Source: Sphingobacterium prati
Lineage (GTDB): Bacteria > Bacteroidota > Bacteroidia > Sphingobacteriales > Sphingobacteriaceae
Assembly (NCBI RefSeq): GCF_013167215.1
Contig: NZ_JABJWY010000038.1
Location: forward strand, 336,765 to 400,764
Length of the DNA: 64,000 nucleotides
Direction of reading: 5' to 3'
Under the pieces are notes generated by a model. The model did not search any database. It was not told where the DNA came from and worked only from the letters and a program-made list of their open reading frames with translations. The number at the start of each line of letters is the position of its first letter. Position 1 is the stretch's first letter. Shown here piece by piece: positions 8,667-17,342 of this stretch. The translations under genes and the position numbers were made by a program.

Positions 8667-10670
8667 TTGATAAAGCAAGACGTAATTGATAAAGTACTGG
8701 AAACGGCGCGGATAGAAGAAGTGGTGGGTGACTTCGTTGATTTAAAGAAGCGTGGTACCTCATTGATCGGAAACTGTCCATTCCATCACGAAAAAACGCC
8801 TTCATTTCACGTTTCTGTTTCGAAAGGTATTTATAAATGTTTCGGCTGTGGCGTGGGGGGCGACTCGCTCAAGTTCGTCATGGAACTAGAGAAGTTTTCC
8901 TACCCTGAGGCGATCCGGTATCTAGCTGATAAATATTCCATTGAGATCGAAGAGGTTGAACGCTCTCCTGCGCAGCTAGCGGCCCAAGATAAAAGAGAAA
9001 GCCTTTATGTGCTGAGTGCCTGGGCAGGCAAGTTTTTCGTGGAGCGACTCTGGAAAAGCGAAATGGGGCAGGTTATCGGACTCAATTATTTCAAAGAGCG
9101 TGGATACCGCGAGGATATCATTAAGAAATTCGAACTGGGCTATTCGCCAGAAGAGTGGACGGCTTTAGTGGATAAAGCACAAGAAGCGGGTTTCCATTCG
9201 GATTACCTGGCAGCAAGTGGGCTTGCCATTGAACGTGATGATAAGTCGCTCTACGATCGTTTTAGGGGACGCGTTATGTTTCCTATTCATAATTTGACAG
9301 GACGTATCATAGGTTTTGGTGGACGTACGCTAAAAACAGACAAAAAGGTAGCCAAATATGTAAACTCTCCAGAGAGTGAGATTTACCATAAGTCAGACGT
9401 ACTCTATGGCTTGAACTTTGCCAAAAAGGCGATTATGGAAGAGGACAACTGCTACCTTGTCGAAGGTTACGCAGACGTCTTATCTGTACACCAGGCAGGG
9501 GTGGAAAATGTGGTCTCTTCTTCAGGAACTTCCCTGACGACAGGGCAGATTAAATTAATTTCTAGGTTTACCAAAAATGTAACTATACTTTATGATGGTG
9601 ACGAAGCCGGTATAAAGGCTTCATTACGCGGTACCGATATGTTGCTCGAGGAAGGTTTGAACGTCAAAGTATTACTCTTTCCGGATGGGAATGACCCCGA
9701 TTCCTATGTGCAAAAATATGGCGCCACAGCGTTTAAGGACTATGTGAAATCCCATCAGCAAGACTTTATCTTCTATAAAACCAATATTTTACTTCGCGAC
9801 GCCAACAACGATCCGATCAAGAGGGCCGAAGTCATTCGGGATGTTGTTGAAAGTATTGCGCTAATTCCCGACGAGATAAAGGTTTCAGTTTTTATTCGGG
9901 AGTGTAGTAGCTTATTGGATATTGAGGAGCGGATTCTGCTTGCCGAACTCAACAAAATAAGGTTGAATAAAGCAAAGAAAGCGGATAAGGATGCCGCGCG
10001 CAAAGCACAGAGTAGTTCCGCAAATACAGGGATGCCTCCTTTTGGAATGGACGGCCCACCACCTGATTTCTTCATGACGGATGATGAACGGGGGGGCATA
10101 CCAGCCATGGAAGCGACAGAACAACCTACACAGTTGACTGCTGAGATCCTACAGGAACGTGAAATCATCCGCATCTTGATCAACTATGGGGATTACCTGG
10201 CGACCTGGGAGGGAGACGGTGATATTCCTGTTGCAGGTGTATTGTTGGGAAATATGAGCGACGTCGTCTTTAAAGATAAGGCGGCGGCATTTATTTTGAA
10301 AGCATATCGGGATGCTGCTGAAAATTATGAAATTCCCGATCCAAAATTATTTTATTCTAATGCCGATGCTGCCGTTTCTGAACTGGCAATTAATTGCGTG
10401 GCAACGAAATATTCGCTCAGTGAAAACTGGAATGATGATAAACGTAAGATCTATGTAAGCCAGGAGTATGAGCATCTTAAACAGCTTGTTGTTACGGCCA
10501 TCTATCGGATAAAAAAACGTAAGATCGAGGCTGAAATGCACCATATTCGCGAGGAAATGAAACACGAACAGGATGTTGCTAATTTGGAAGTGCTTATCTT
10601 TAAGTATCAAAAACTTAAAGAAGCAGAGCGTCTTCTGGGTGGATTTTTGGGCAATACGATCGTAAAGTAA
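8667..10670 (+). CDS. dnaG: DNA primase DnaG, TTG start
   Basis: 667 residues from a TTG at 8667, preceded by AGGAG at 8655-8659. No ATG occurs before the zinc-binding domain, and the frame upstream of 8667 does not look like primase. Domains: CHC2 zinc ribbon with Cys37, His40, Cys58 and Cys61; primase core (about 120-250); TOPRIM domain with the metal-binding VEGYADVLSVHQAG and LYDGDEAGIKA (about 255-345); then a linker rich in P, M and G and a C-terminal DnaB-interaction region. It makes RNA primers for Okazaki fragments. The gene sits alone with YraN immediately downstream. Confidence 0.97.
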   Translation: MIKQDVIDKVLETARIEEVVGDFVDLKKRGTSLIGNCPFHHEKTPSFHVSVSKGIYKCFGCGVGGDSLKFVMELEKFSYPEAIRYLADKYSIEIEEVERSPAQLAAQDKRESLYVLSAWAGKFFVERLWKSEMGQVIGLNYFKERGYREDIIKKFELGYSPEEWTALVDKAQEAGFHSDYLAASGLAIERDDKSLYDRFRGRVMFPIHNLTGRIIGFGGRTLKTDKKVAKYVNSPESEIYHKSDVLYGLNFAKKAIMEEDNCYLVEGYADVLSVHQAGVENVVSSSGTSLTTGQIKLISRFTKNVTILYDGDEAGIKASLRGTDMLLEEGLNVKVLLFPDGNDPDSYVQKYGATAFKDYVKSHQQDFIFYKTNILLRDANNDPIKRAEVIRDVVESIALIPDEIKVSVFIRECSSLLDIEERILLAELNKIRLNKAKKADKDAARKAQSSSANTGMPPFGMDGPPPDFFMTDDERGGIPAMEATEQPTQLTAEILQEREIIRILINYGDYLATWEGDGDIPVAGVLLGNMSDVVFKDKAAAFILKAYRDAAENYEIPDPKLFYSNADAAVSELAINCVATKYSLSENWNDDKRKIYVSQEYEHLKQLVVTAIYRIKKRKIEAEMHHIREEMKHEQDVANLEVLIFKYQKLKEAERLLGGFLGNTIVK

Positions 10671-10679
10671 CATTACAAT

Positions 10680-11036
10680 ATGGCAAAACATCTTGAAATA
10701 GGCGCGCAGGGTGAACAGTTAGCCATGGAATATCTGATCAAGCTGGGCTGTAAAATTGTGTTAAGAAATTGGCGATTTAAGAATTTAGAAGTAGATTTGA
10801 TCGTCAAGGATGGCGATACGCTGGTATTTGTGGAGGTAAAAACAAGATCGAGAACAGATTTTGGCGAACCTTTTGAATTTGTGAATATCCCGAAACAGCG
10901 ACGGCTGATTCGAGCAGCTCAGGCGTATATCTTAAAACATGCTTATGTCGGCGAAGTAAGATTCGATGTTGTGGCTGTGACGAATGGAGCCCATTCCGAA
11001 CTTACTTATATAAAAGATGCATTTTGGGATGCCTGA
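10680..11036 (+). CDS. YraN/UPF0102 family protein
   Basis: 118 residues. It carries the nuclease-like core of the UPF0102 family: an early helix GAQGEQLAMEYLIKLG, then WRFKNLEVDLIVKDGDTLVFVEVKTR, where the E/D and EVKTR residues match the PD-(D/E)xK arrangement of Holliday-junction resolvase-like folds. It begins nine bases after dnaG and is very likely co-transcribed with it. The family is widespread and its biochemical role is not settled. Confidence 0.93.
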   Translation: MAKHLEIGAQGEQLAMEYLIKLGCKIVLRNWRFKNLEVDLIVKDGDTLVFVEVKTRSRTDFGEPFEFVNIPKQRRLIRAAQAYILKHAYVGEVRFDVVAVTNGAHSELTYIKDAFWDA

Positions 11037-11218
11037 TATGCATCGTAAACTATTAGATTTAGGATGGGCCCGCTCATGTTACAGTCAAGTAGCTTACATA
11101 CCGTCTTTTTGAGTTTGAGTTTTTAAATTATAGAAATGAAACCATTGTATTTTTATTTGAACACCAGCTGTGCGAATAAATCAGATCGTTTCATCCGCTT
11201 TATAAATAAATTATATAG

Positions 11219-12247
11219 ATGAAAAAAATCACGTATTTTATAGCAATTGCAATACTTGCTTTTACTTCCTGTAAATCGAAAAAAACTGCCTTGGAATTTG
11301 CATCTCCAGAAGCGAACCAGGCTGTGTTAAAGGGCAGTCAAGTACAATTAAAATTAAAATTTGATGCAATTACCATGGATTCTGTCGCTTATTTTGTGGA
11401 CGATAAACACGTGGGTTCTACAACCGACACGGTTGCCATCACGGTAGAAACCAAAGATATGGCCTATGGTACGCGGAATATTTCTGCTACGGTCTACAGT
11501 GGTGGTAAGGCCGATTCTGTATCGAGCACTTTCTACGTAGTTCCAGCTAGTGCCAAGAACTATGGGTTTGAGGTTGTCAATAGATACCCGCACGACACCA
11601 CGGCATTTACTCAGGGGCTTCAGTTTGCCGATGGAGTATTATATGAATCAAATGGGCGGTATGGTGAGTCAAACCTCAGAAAAGTTGATCTCAAGACTGG
11701 TAAAGTATTGAAAGAGATTAAATTCGATGAAAAAACCTTTGCTGAAGGAATGACATTAGTGGGTAATAAACTTTTTATGTTGACCTGGCAGCAAGGCGAA
11801 GGATATGTATTTGATAAAAACTCATTTGCAAAAGAGGGGTCGTTCAAATACGAAAATAGCAAAGAAGGCTGGGGAATTACTTATGATGGAAAACACTTGA
11901 TCAAGTCGGATGGTTCCAACAAATTATTCTTTTTGGACGCTGTAACGGGAAAAGAACTGAATGTGATTGGTGTATATGACGAGAATGGACCTGTTGATGA
12001 ACTAAATGAACTGGAATATATTGATGGAAAAGTTTATGCCAATGTTTATCAGAAGGATGTTATCGTTATTATCAATCCGGCAACAGGCGCCGTTGAGGGT
12101 AGAATTAACCTCGTCGGCATCTATGAGCATACCTCCGCTTATGACAATGAACTGAATGGGATAGCTTACGATCAAGCAAATAAACGTTTGTTTGTGACAG
12201 GTAAGCTGTGGAATACCTTATACGAAATCAAAGCGATTGAAAAGTAG
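11219..12247 (+). CDS. Glutaminyl-peptide cyclotransferase, lipoprotein
   Basis: 342 residues. A lipoprotein signal (MKKITYFIAIAILAFTSC, Cys18) is followed by an Ig-like segment of about 90 residues and then the plant-type glutamine cyclotransferase beta propeller, visible from YPHDTTAFTQGLQFADGVLYES through EGMTLVGNKLFMLTWQQGEGYVFD to LNELEYIDGKVYANVYQKD and LNGIAYDQANKRLFVTGK. The enzyme turns N-terminal glutamine of exported proteins into pyroglutamate, in the periplasm. Bacteroidota export many lipoproteins and SusD proteins whose mature N-termini can be modified this way. Confidence 0.92.
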   Translation: MKKITYFIAIAILAFTSCKSKKTALEFASPEANQAVLKGSQVQLKLKFDAITMDSVAYFVDDKHVGSTTDTVAITVETKDMAYGTRNISATVYSGGKADSVSSTFYVVPASAKNYGFEVVNRYPHDTTAFTQGLQFADGVLYESNGRYGESNLRKVDLKTGKVLKEIKFDEKTFAEGMTLVGNKLFMLTWQQGEGYVFDKNSFAKEGSFKYENSKEGWGITYDGKHLIKSDGSNKLFFLDAVTGKELNVIGVYDENGPVDELNELEYIDGKVYANVYQKDVIVIINPATGAVEGRINLVGIYEHTSAYDNELNGIAYDQANKRLFVTGKLWNTLYEIKAIEK

Positions 12248-12271
12248 TAGAATAGACCAGTAAAATATTTT

Positions 12272-12303
12272 GAAAAAGCTGTATCCTCGGATAGGGCTTT
12301 TTC
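12272..12303 (+). terminator. Terminator after glutamine cyclotransferase gene
   Basis: GAAAAAGC (12272-12279) pairs with GCTTTTTC (12296-12303), with an inner ATCC/GGAT pair. It lies 24 bases after the stop codon. Confidence 0.7.
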
Positions 12304-12548
12304 TTTTGGCACCATCAATATACGGGCAATCCATTCCGAATGAATCATGTGAATACCAAATATCCCCGTATCGTATGATACCCGACGTTGTCAAAGAAGC
12401 TTTATGAGCTGAAGCGATGATTTTGCACAGGGCATTCGGTTAAAGTTAACCTTATAGTAGTCATGAAGATTTCTATTGTATTCCTGACCTGACATCTATG
12501 GCTACGGTGAAGTTGATTCGGATGTCTGTTGGCCCTTCAAGATACAGC
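12304..12548. other. Intergenic spacer between two terminators
   Basis: Roughly 245 bases between the terminator of the cyclotransferase gene and the long stem-loop at 12549. No gene, promoter or repeat was seen in it. Confidence 0.5.
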
Positions 12549-12606
12549 ATCAAGCATAAAAAAAGGGATGAAAAACTTAGTTTTCATCCCTTTTTTTATG
12601 CTTGAT
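12549..12606. terminator. Unusually long bidirectional terminator hairpin
   Basis: A perfect 26-bp stem: 12549-12574 pairs with 12581-12606 around the six-base loop ACTTAG. The core GGGATGAAAA/TTTTCATCCC is flanked by seven A on one side and seven T on the other, so it can act as a terminator in both directions. It ends 9 bases before the stop of the minus-strand Kelch gene and closes off the convergent cyclotransferase gene as well. Confidence 0.85.
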
Positions 12607-12615
12607 TTAGTTCGA

Positions 12616-13644
12616 TTAATAAATCGGAGTAAACATCCAAGTATCGTCAAAACGAGTTGATCCGTTCAGACCCGTAGTTACATAACCATTGTTTTGTACT
12701 GCGAATCCAATGGCATCCTGACGTGCTGAACCAGCAAAGTTGCCATTGTCATTTGTCCAGTAATCGCCACCGATATTGTATTTCCAAACGCTATTGATGA
12801 CGGCATTTTTGTAGCCACCCACAACAAATGGGGTACCATTAATTGCAAATGCAGCAGCACTAGAACGTGTTAAATCATAAGTATATGAGTCGTCAGCTCT
12901 GTTTAAGTCGTTCAATTTAGTCCATTTGCTACCGTCAAATTTGTAGAAATCTTTCGGGTAAGAACCATTTGAAATACCACCACCAACGTATGCTACATTA
13001 CCCACCACGAAAGAGAATGCCGATTTTCTTTTTGCGGAAAAAGGAGCATCACTGATCGCCTGCCATGTGTTTGCAGATGGGTCATATTTATAGAATTCAT
13101 TTGTATTCGTTATTCCACCGTTAACAACAGTTTCACCTGTACCCACATAAGCTGCTCCATTTAATGTAAATGCAACTGCATTAGATAAAGCAATTGGTAG
13201 GGGAGCAATAGGAGACCATGCGCCTTTGCCACCATCCGCAGTAGGATCAAATTTGTAAAAATCTTTTAGATTATTGGTTCCATCATTTCCACCACCAATA
13301 TAACCGATATTACCGATAGAAAAACCGATAGCGCCATTTCTCGCTACACCAGTAAAAGGAGCTTTTTCTGCCCAGGTATTGGAGGCAGCATCATATGCAT
13401 AAGTATCTTGAACACGGAAAGGTTTACCTCCAGCATTACTTGCTAAACCTGTTGAAACATAAGCAATGTTATTTATCAAAAAGCTTGCAGCAGATGAAGT
13501 TTGTGGCCCTTTAAATGCAGCTTTTTCAAACCATTCGTCTGATTTATCAGAATCGTCATCGTCGTCACTTTTTTTACAAGAAGAGAAAGTTGTAACTGTA
13601 AATACAAAAGCTAATAAAACGAGTAGCCAATTTTTCTTGTTCAT
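12616..13644 (-). CDS. Kelch-repeat lipoprotein
   Basis: 342 residues. A lipoprotein signal ending FSSC is followed by an acidic linker (KKSDDDDDSDKSDEW) and six blades of a Kelch-type propeller, each with the pattern hydrophobic-NxAYVGGG and an F/Y-K-Y/F-D-P-x-x-x-x-W strand, for example FYKFDPTAD and FYKYDPSANTW. It starts only 6 bases after the DUF4270 gene and is clearly in the same operon. The pair DUF4270 plus Kelch lipoprotein recurs in this group. Likely surface or periplasmic; ligand and enzymatic role unknown. Confidence 0.88.
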   Translation of the reverse strand: MNKKNWLLVLLAFVFTVTTFSSCKKSDDDDDSDKSDEWFEKAAFKGPQTSSAASFLINNIAYVSTGLASNAGGKPFRVQDTYAYDAASNTWAEKAPFTGVARNGAIGFSIGNIGYIGGGNDGTNNLKDFYKFDPTADGGKGAWSPIAPLPIALSNAVAFTLNGAAYVGTGETVVNGGITNTNEFYKYDPSANTWQAISDAPFSAKRKSAFSFVVGNVAYVGGGISNGSYPKDFYKFDGSKWTKLNDLNRADDSYTYDLTRSSAAAFAINGTPFVVGGYKNAVINSVWKYNIGGDYWTNDNGNFAGSARQDAIGFAVQNNGYVTTGLNGSTRFDDTWMFTPIY

Positions 13645-13650
13645 AAATTA

Positions 13651-15015
13651 TTAAAATTTAGTATAAAGGATGTTTAATTTAATTTTAGGGTCATTCTCAT
13701 TATCTTTTGCCAGGATTAATCTGTTTCCTGTTGAAAATAGCTCCGATGTTGGTAAAGATAGATATAATGAAGTATTTTTATATGCTGTTGTTTTAATTTT
13801 TGTCAAATATTCAATTAAATTGAACGTATAATTGCCATTTGAACCGAAATCGTTGCCAGGTACCAAAGATACTTGTTGCGTTGTCGTCCCATAAGGAGTA
13901 GTTACTAGATTAATTGGATTACCGTTATTACTAGCAACCATTAATATCAGACTTTTTGGCTGTGCAAAATTTGTCGAAGAAGCGTTTTCCACTTCGATTA
14001 TCAGTTCAGCCTTATTTATAGAAACCGATGGATCATTCACTAATTCTAATAACGTAGGGAATTCCAGTTTTGCTACAGCACCCGTAGATCCTTCTAAAAA
14101 TGTATAACCATCAGTTTGTTGACTTGAGAGTTGTGGATTCACCAGTGTCAATGGTGCAAAATTTGTCGCTGAGCGATCAGTTTCAATCTGATTATACTGG
14201 TAGGCTTTGTTGTCTATTGAAAAGTACTGTTTCCCGTTGGACTTTGTCCCTTCATTGTTTAAAAATGAATAGTGGACTTGTAAATAGACTGTGTCTTTAA
14301 AGCCAATAAGTGTACTATTGTTATTGTCAGGCACAAGTGCCAAACCTTTGAAATATTCCTGAAAGCTTGTATTACTCTGAATTCTGTTGTCGTTGTTTTT
14401 GATCATCGTAAACAGTTCATTGCCGATCGTATTATTAAATCTAAAATGTAAAGAATCAATTGATTTAACACGGGGTTTGAATGAAAGTTCCGCCAATGCA
14501 GCGTTGTCAAAAGCAAATTTTTGTTTACTGAATATGGCTGCTGAAGTGACAAATACAGGACGTTCGTCAGCAGGTTTTGTCAGGTCGATCTGTGTTTGAG
14601 TAATTTCTTCTGATACACGATGGACAGAAATCTTTTGAACTTGAGTCGTATCACCGTAATAATATTTATTTAAAGGAACGACCAAGCTCACTGAATCCAA
14701 TACTGCGTCATCCGGGATGCTGGCACTATTTACTGTGCCGATTCCCAAACGCATATAAGACGTTGATTTGATGCTTCCAGTAACCAAATTGCTGTTTTTT
14801 CCGACCAAAATTGTTCCTGTGGCTGACGTCGGAATATTGTCCAATTGATAAGTCGAAACTTTGACTGAAACCGTATCAATTGGTACTACGCCAATCGTTT
14901 CATCTCTTGAGTTATCCAAAGAAAGTGAAATGTCCTTATTACAACCGACAAAGGCTGCCAGCGTAAAAATTGGAAGTAAAAATTGTATACTACGTCTCTT
15001 AAAGTTTTTGATCAT
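13651..15015 (-). CDS. DUF4270 lipoprotein
   Basis: 454 residues from the ATG at 15015. A start further upstream at 15036 (TTG) would lie inside the -7 element at 15034-15041, so 15015 is preferred. The signal ends AAFVGC, giving a lipid-modified cysteine, and the mature protein is beta-rich with the DUF4270 features: an opening NKDISLSLD segment and repeated VSLVVPL-type and LYLQVHYSF-type strands. It forms an operon with the Kelch gene. Members occur widely in Bacteroidota, often near carbohydrate genes; the molecular role is unknown. Confidence 0.9.
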   Translation of the reverse strand: MIKNFKRRSIQFLLPIFTLAAFVGCNKDISLSLDNSRDETIGVVPIDTVSVKVSTYQLDNIPTSATGTILVGKNSNLVTGSIKSTSYMRLGIGTVNSASIPDDAVLDSVSLVVPLNKYYYGDTTQVQKISVHRVSEEITQTQIDLTKPADERPVFVTSAAIFSKQKFAFDNAALAELSFKPRVKSIDSLHFRFNNTIGNELFTMIKNNDNRIQSNTSFQEYFKGLALVPDNNNSTLIGFKDTVYLQVHYSFLNNEGTKSNGKQYFSIDNKAYQYNQIETDRSATNFAPLTLVNPQLSSQQTDGYTFLEGSTGAVAKLEFPTLLELVNDPSVSINKAELIIEVENASSTNFAQPKSLILMVASNNGNPINLVTTPYGTTTQQVSLVPGNDFGSNGNYTFNLIEYLTKIKTTAYKNTSLYLSLPTSELFSTGNRLILAKDNENDPKIKLNILYTKF

Positions 15016-15033
15016 ATTAATTTTTGAATAGTG

Positions 15034-15041
15034 CAAAAGTA
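15034..15041 (-). promoter_or_regulatory. -7 promoter element for the DUF4270/Kelch operon
   Basis: On the minus strand TACTTTTG matches TAnnTTTG exactly. The expected start is about 15028, giving a short leader of roughly a dozen bases before the ATG at 15015. No convincing -33 TTG was found. Confidence 0.55.
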
Positions 15042-15118
15042 ATCAATGCTTACTGTTAATCAGTGTTATATTTTGTTAAATATGGTTAATTACCACAGCG
15101 ATTGCAAATCTAGTAATT

Positions 15119-15126
15119 TAAATTTG
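15119..15126 (+). promoter_or_regulatory. -7 promoter element directly upstream of the histidine kinase
   Basis: TAAATTTG matches TAnnTTTG exactly. Only eight bases separate it from the ATG at 15135, so a transcript from it would have a leader of at most a few bases. There is a TTG at 15102, but its spacing of 14 is shorter than usual. Confidence 0.45.
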
Positions 15127-15134
15127 TTTTCATT

Positions 15135-16568
15135 ATGGGTAGAAGATTTAAATTACTGATCAGCTTGATCGTATTAATCGGTATAGGAATCGCCATTGTC
15201 CTGGGGATTTGGCTTTATGGAAGTTATACCAATCGCCGGGATCTTTTTCTGTCCACTGCCGAACGTTCACTTTTTAATGCTGTACAGGAAGTGTATCAGG
15301 CTGAAAATGGCAGCCAACGTCTGGATGGGCCTGAGGCCGAAAGAGATCGCCTGCTAAGCGACGTGAAAAAGCAACTTCTAGCCTTTCTACCCGAAGCACA
15401 ACTTGATCAAGCCTTGCAAAAAGTGCGCGCCAGCCAGCCCAAAAAGGAACATAGTTTTCGGGATGATTCAAATCGAAAGGGAAAGATATATTTCAAAGAC
15501 CGCGATGGCCAGAATACCATTATTCCGCCCTTTTTATTCCGTGATTTCGAGATGAACAAAACCAATCTGCACCTGATCGACAATAAATTCAAGGAATCAC
15601 TCAACAATAAAGGCATCTCGGTGCCCTACGAATTAAACATCGTTACGATCCCACGCGAACAGGTAAAAGATATGCGGCGCCAATATCGGGAAAAAAACTT
15701 GGCTTGGACACGGCCAATGATGGTCAATCCTTTAAAAAATCAGTTCCTGGTGGCCAAATTCCAGGAGGACTGGAAATATCTCCTGTATAGCCTAAGCTGG
15801 CAGCTGTTGATCTCGCTGCTGCTGATTGGTCTTTTGTTAGGTACTTTTTTCTACCTCATGAAAACCATTCTTAACCAAAATAAAATGGCCGAACTGCGAA
15901 AAAATTTTGTGGATAACATGACCCATGAGTTGAAAACTCCAGTTTCCACCGTGATGGCGGCGATTGAGGCCATACAACGCTACGGCGTACGCGAAGATAA
16001 GGAAAAGATGGACCGTTACCTCGATATTTCGAAGAAGGAACTTGACCACCTTTCCGGCATGATCGAAAAAGTACTGCAGATGGACATCGATGCCTCGAAG
16101 GGGATTGTTCTGCAACGATCTGACTTTGACATTGTCGCAATGATTGGAAGTGTTATTGAAGTGGCACAACTTAATAAAACAAAAATAGTTGATGTTGAAC
16201 TACTTGCCGATCCGGACTCAATTTTGATCGAAGGGGATGAATCTCATTTGAAAAATGTCATCAATAATTTATTGGAAAATGCCATTAAATATGCAGGGCA
16301 CCATGTTAAGATCTGCGTGGAAATCAAAGGCGGCAAAGAATACGTGCAGATCCGAATTAAGGATAATGGGAAGGGCATCGCTCCGGAATACCAACAGCGG
16401 ATTTTTGATATGTTTTTTAGGGTCCCCTCCGGGAATTTACATGACGTGAAAGGTTTCGGATTAGGGCTTGCTTATGTCAAGCAAGTGGTGAAACGCCACG
16501 AAGGTAAGATCAGCGTTGAAAGTGAATTGGAAAAAGGAAGTACTTTTATCGTTCGATTACCATATTAA
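15135..16568 (+). CDS. Sensor histidine kinase
   Basis: 477 residues. Membrane segments at about 8-28 and 213-238 enclose a periplasmic sensor region of about 180 residues with no recognisable fold. The dimerisation box NMTHELKTPVSTV carries the phospho-acceptor His264. The ATP-binding domain shows the N box (NNLLENAIKYAG), the G1 box (DNGKGI), the F box (RIFDMFFRV) and G2 (GFGLGLAYVKQV). There is no HAMP domain, so the second membrane helix leads straight into the dimerisation helix. Its partner regulator follows 68 bases downstream. Confidence 0.95.
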   Translation: MGRRFKLLISLIVLIGIGIAIVLGIWLYGSYTNRRDLFLSTAERSLFNAVQEVYQAENGSQRLDGPEAERDRLLSDVKKQLLAFLPEAQLDQALQKVRASQPKKEHSFRDDSNRKGKIYFKDRDGQNTIIPPFLFRDFEMNKTNLHLIDNKFKESLNNKGISVPYELNIVTIPREQVKDMRRQYREKNLAWTRPMMVNPLKNQFLVAKFQEDWKYLLYSLSWQLLISLLLIGLLLGTFFYLMKTILNQNKMAELRKNFVDNMTHELKTPVSTVMAAIEAIQRYGVREDKEKMDRYLDISKKELDHLSGMIEKVLQMDIDASKGIVLQRSDFDIVAMIGSVIEVAQLNKTKIVDVELLADPDSILIEGDESHLKNVINNLLENAIKYAGHHVKICVEIKGGKEYVQIRIKDNGKGIAPEYQQRIFDMFFRVPSGNLHDVKGFGLGLAYVKQVVKRHEGKISVESELEKGSTFIVRLPY

Positions 16569-16636
16569 CGTAAACTATGCTATCTTCAGTAGCATGATGG
16601 AATGGAAAATTAAATTGTTATTGGACTACATGAGTT

Positions 16637-17311
16637 ATGATTGATATTTTATATGTAGAAGACGAGCCAAGTCTGGCAATGATCGTGGCGGATAGCTTAG
16701 AAGCAAATGGTTTCCATGTCGTGCACTGCAATAATGGGCAAGAGGCTTTGGAGTCATTCAACACCGCAAGACCCGACATTATGGTGGTGGATGTGATGAT
16801 GCCCGTTATGGATGGTTTTACATTGGCGACAAAAATTCGGGAGATGGACACATTGCTCCCTATTATCTTCCTGACGGCTAAAGTACAGACAGAGGATGTG
16901 GTTCGGGGATTTCGTCTGGGTGGAGATGACTATGTCAAAAAACCATTTAAAATCGAGGAACTGGTAGTCCGGATAGAATCTTTGTTAAAGAATAGTCCCA
17001 AAATGCTGTTTGGACAAAAACTGATGATCGGAAATTACACCTTGGATAGCCTGAAACATCAGTTGATTTATCAGGGAGAAACACTGAAATTATCCTTTCG
17101 TGAGAGTGAACTCCTTCGTAAATTGTACGAGCAGAAAGATAAGGTAATCCCTAGAGAAGAGATTATGCGTGCCTATTGGAGCCATGATAAGTACTTTACC
17201 GGGCGTAGTCTGGACGTGTTTATTAGTCGTATCCGAAAGTATTTAAGCCAGGATCCTAGAATCAAAATTACCAACGTTCGCGGCGTCGGATACATGCTGA
17301 CAGTAGATTAA
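16637..17311 (+). CDS. OmpR/PhoB-type response regulator
   Basis: 224 residues. The receiver domain (about 1-118) has the acidic pair ED near residue 8, phospho-acceptor Asp52 in VVDVMMP, the conserved Thr in FLTAK and the KKPF lysine. The C-terminal winged helix (about 128-224) ends RSLDVFISRIRKYLSQDPRIKITNVRGVGYML, typical of the OmpR class. It is the cognate partner of the kinase just upstream. The stimulus and target genes are not apparent; the convergent outer-membrane protein gene next to it need not be a target. Confidence 0.96.
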   Translation: MIDILYVEDEPSLAMIVADSLEANGFHVVHCNNGQEALESFNTARPDIMVVDVMMPVMDGFTLATKIREMDTLLPIIFLTAKVQTEDVVRGFRLGGDDYVKKPFKIEELVVRIESLLKNSPKMLFGQKLMIGNYTLDSLKHQLIYQGETLKLSFRESELLRKLYEQKDKVIPREEIMRAYWSHDKYFTGRSLDVFISRIRKYLSQDPRIKITNVRGVGYMLTVD

Positions 17312-17342
17312 AAACGGTGTTCCACGTGAAGATTTTTAATCT
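17305..17342. terminator. Bidirectional terminator inside two convergent gene ends
   Basis: AGATTAAAAA (17305-17314) is the exact reverse complement of TTTTTAATCT (17333-17342), with an 18-base loop. The stem includes the stop codons of both the response regulator and the convergent barrel protein, so the gene ends and the terminator share bases. Confidence 0.55.

Noticed and set aside
11039..11110. 23-codon frame starting one base after the YraN stop
   Set aside because: Too short, no recognisable motif, and not followed by a terminator or partner; treated as spacer.
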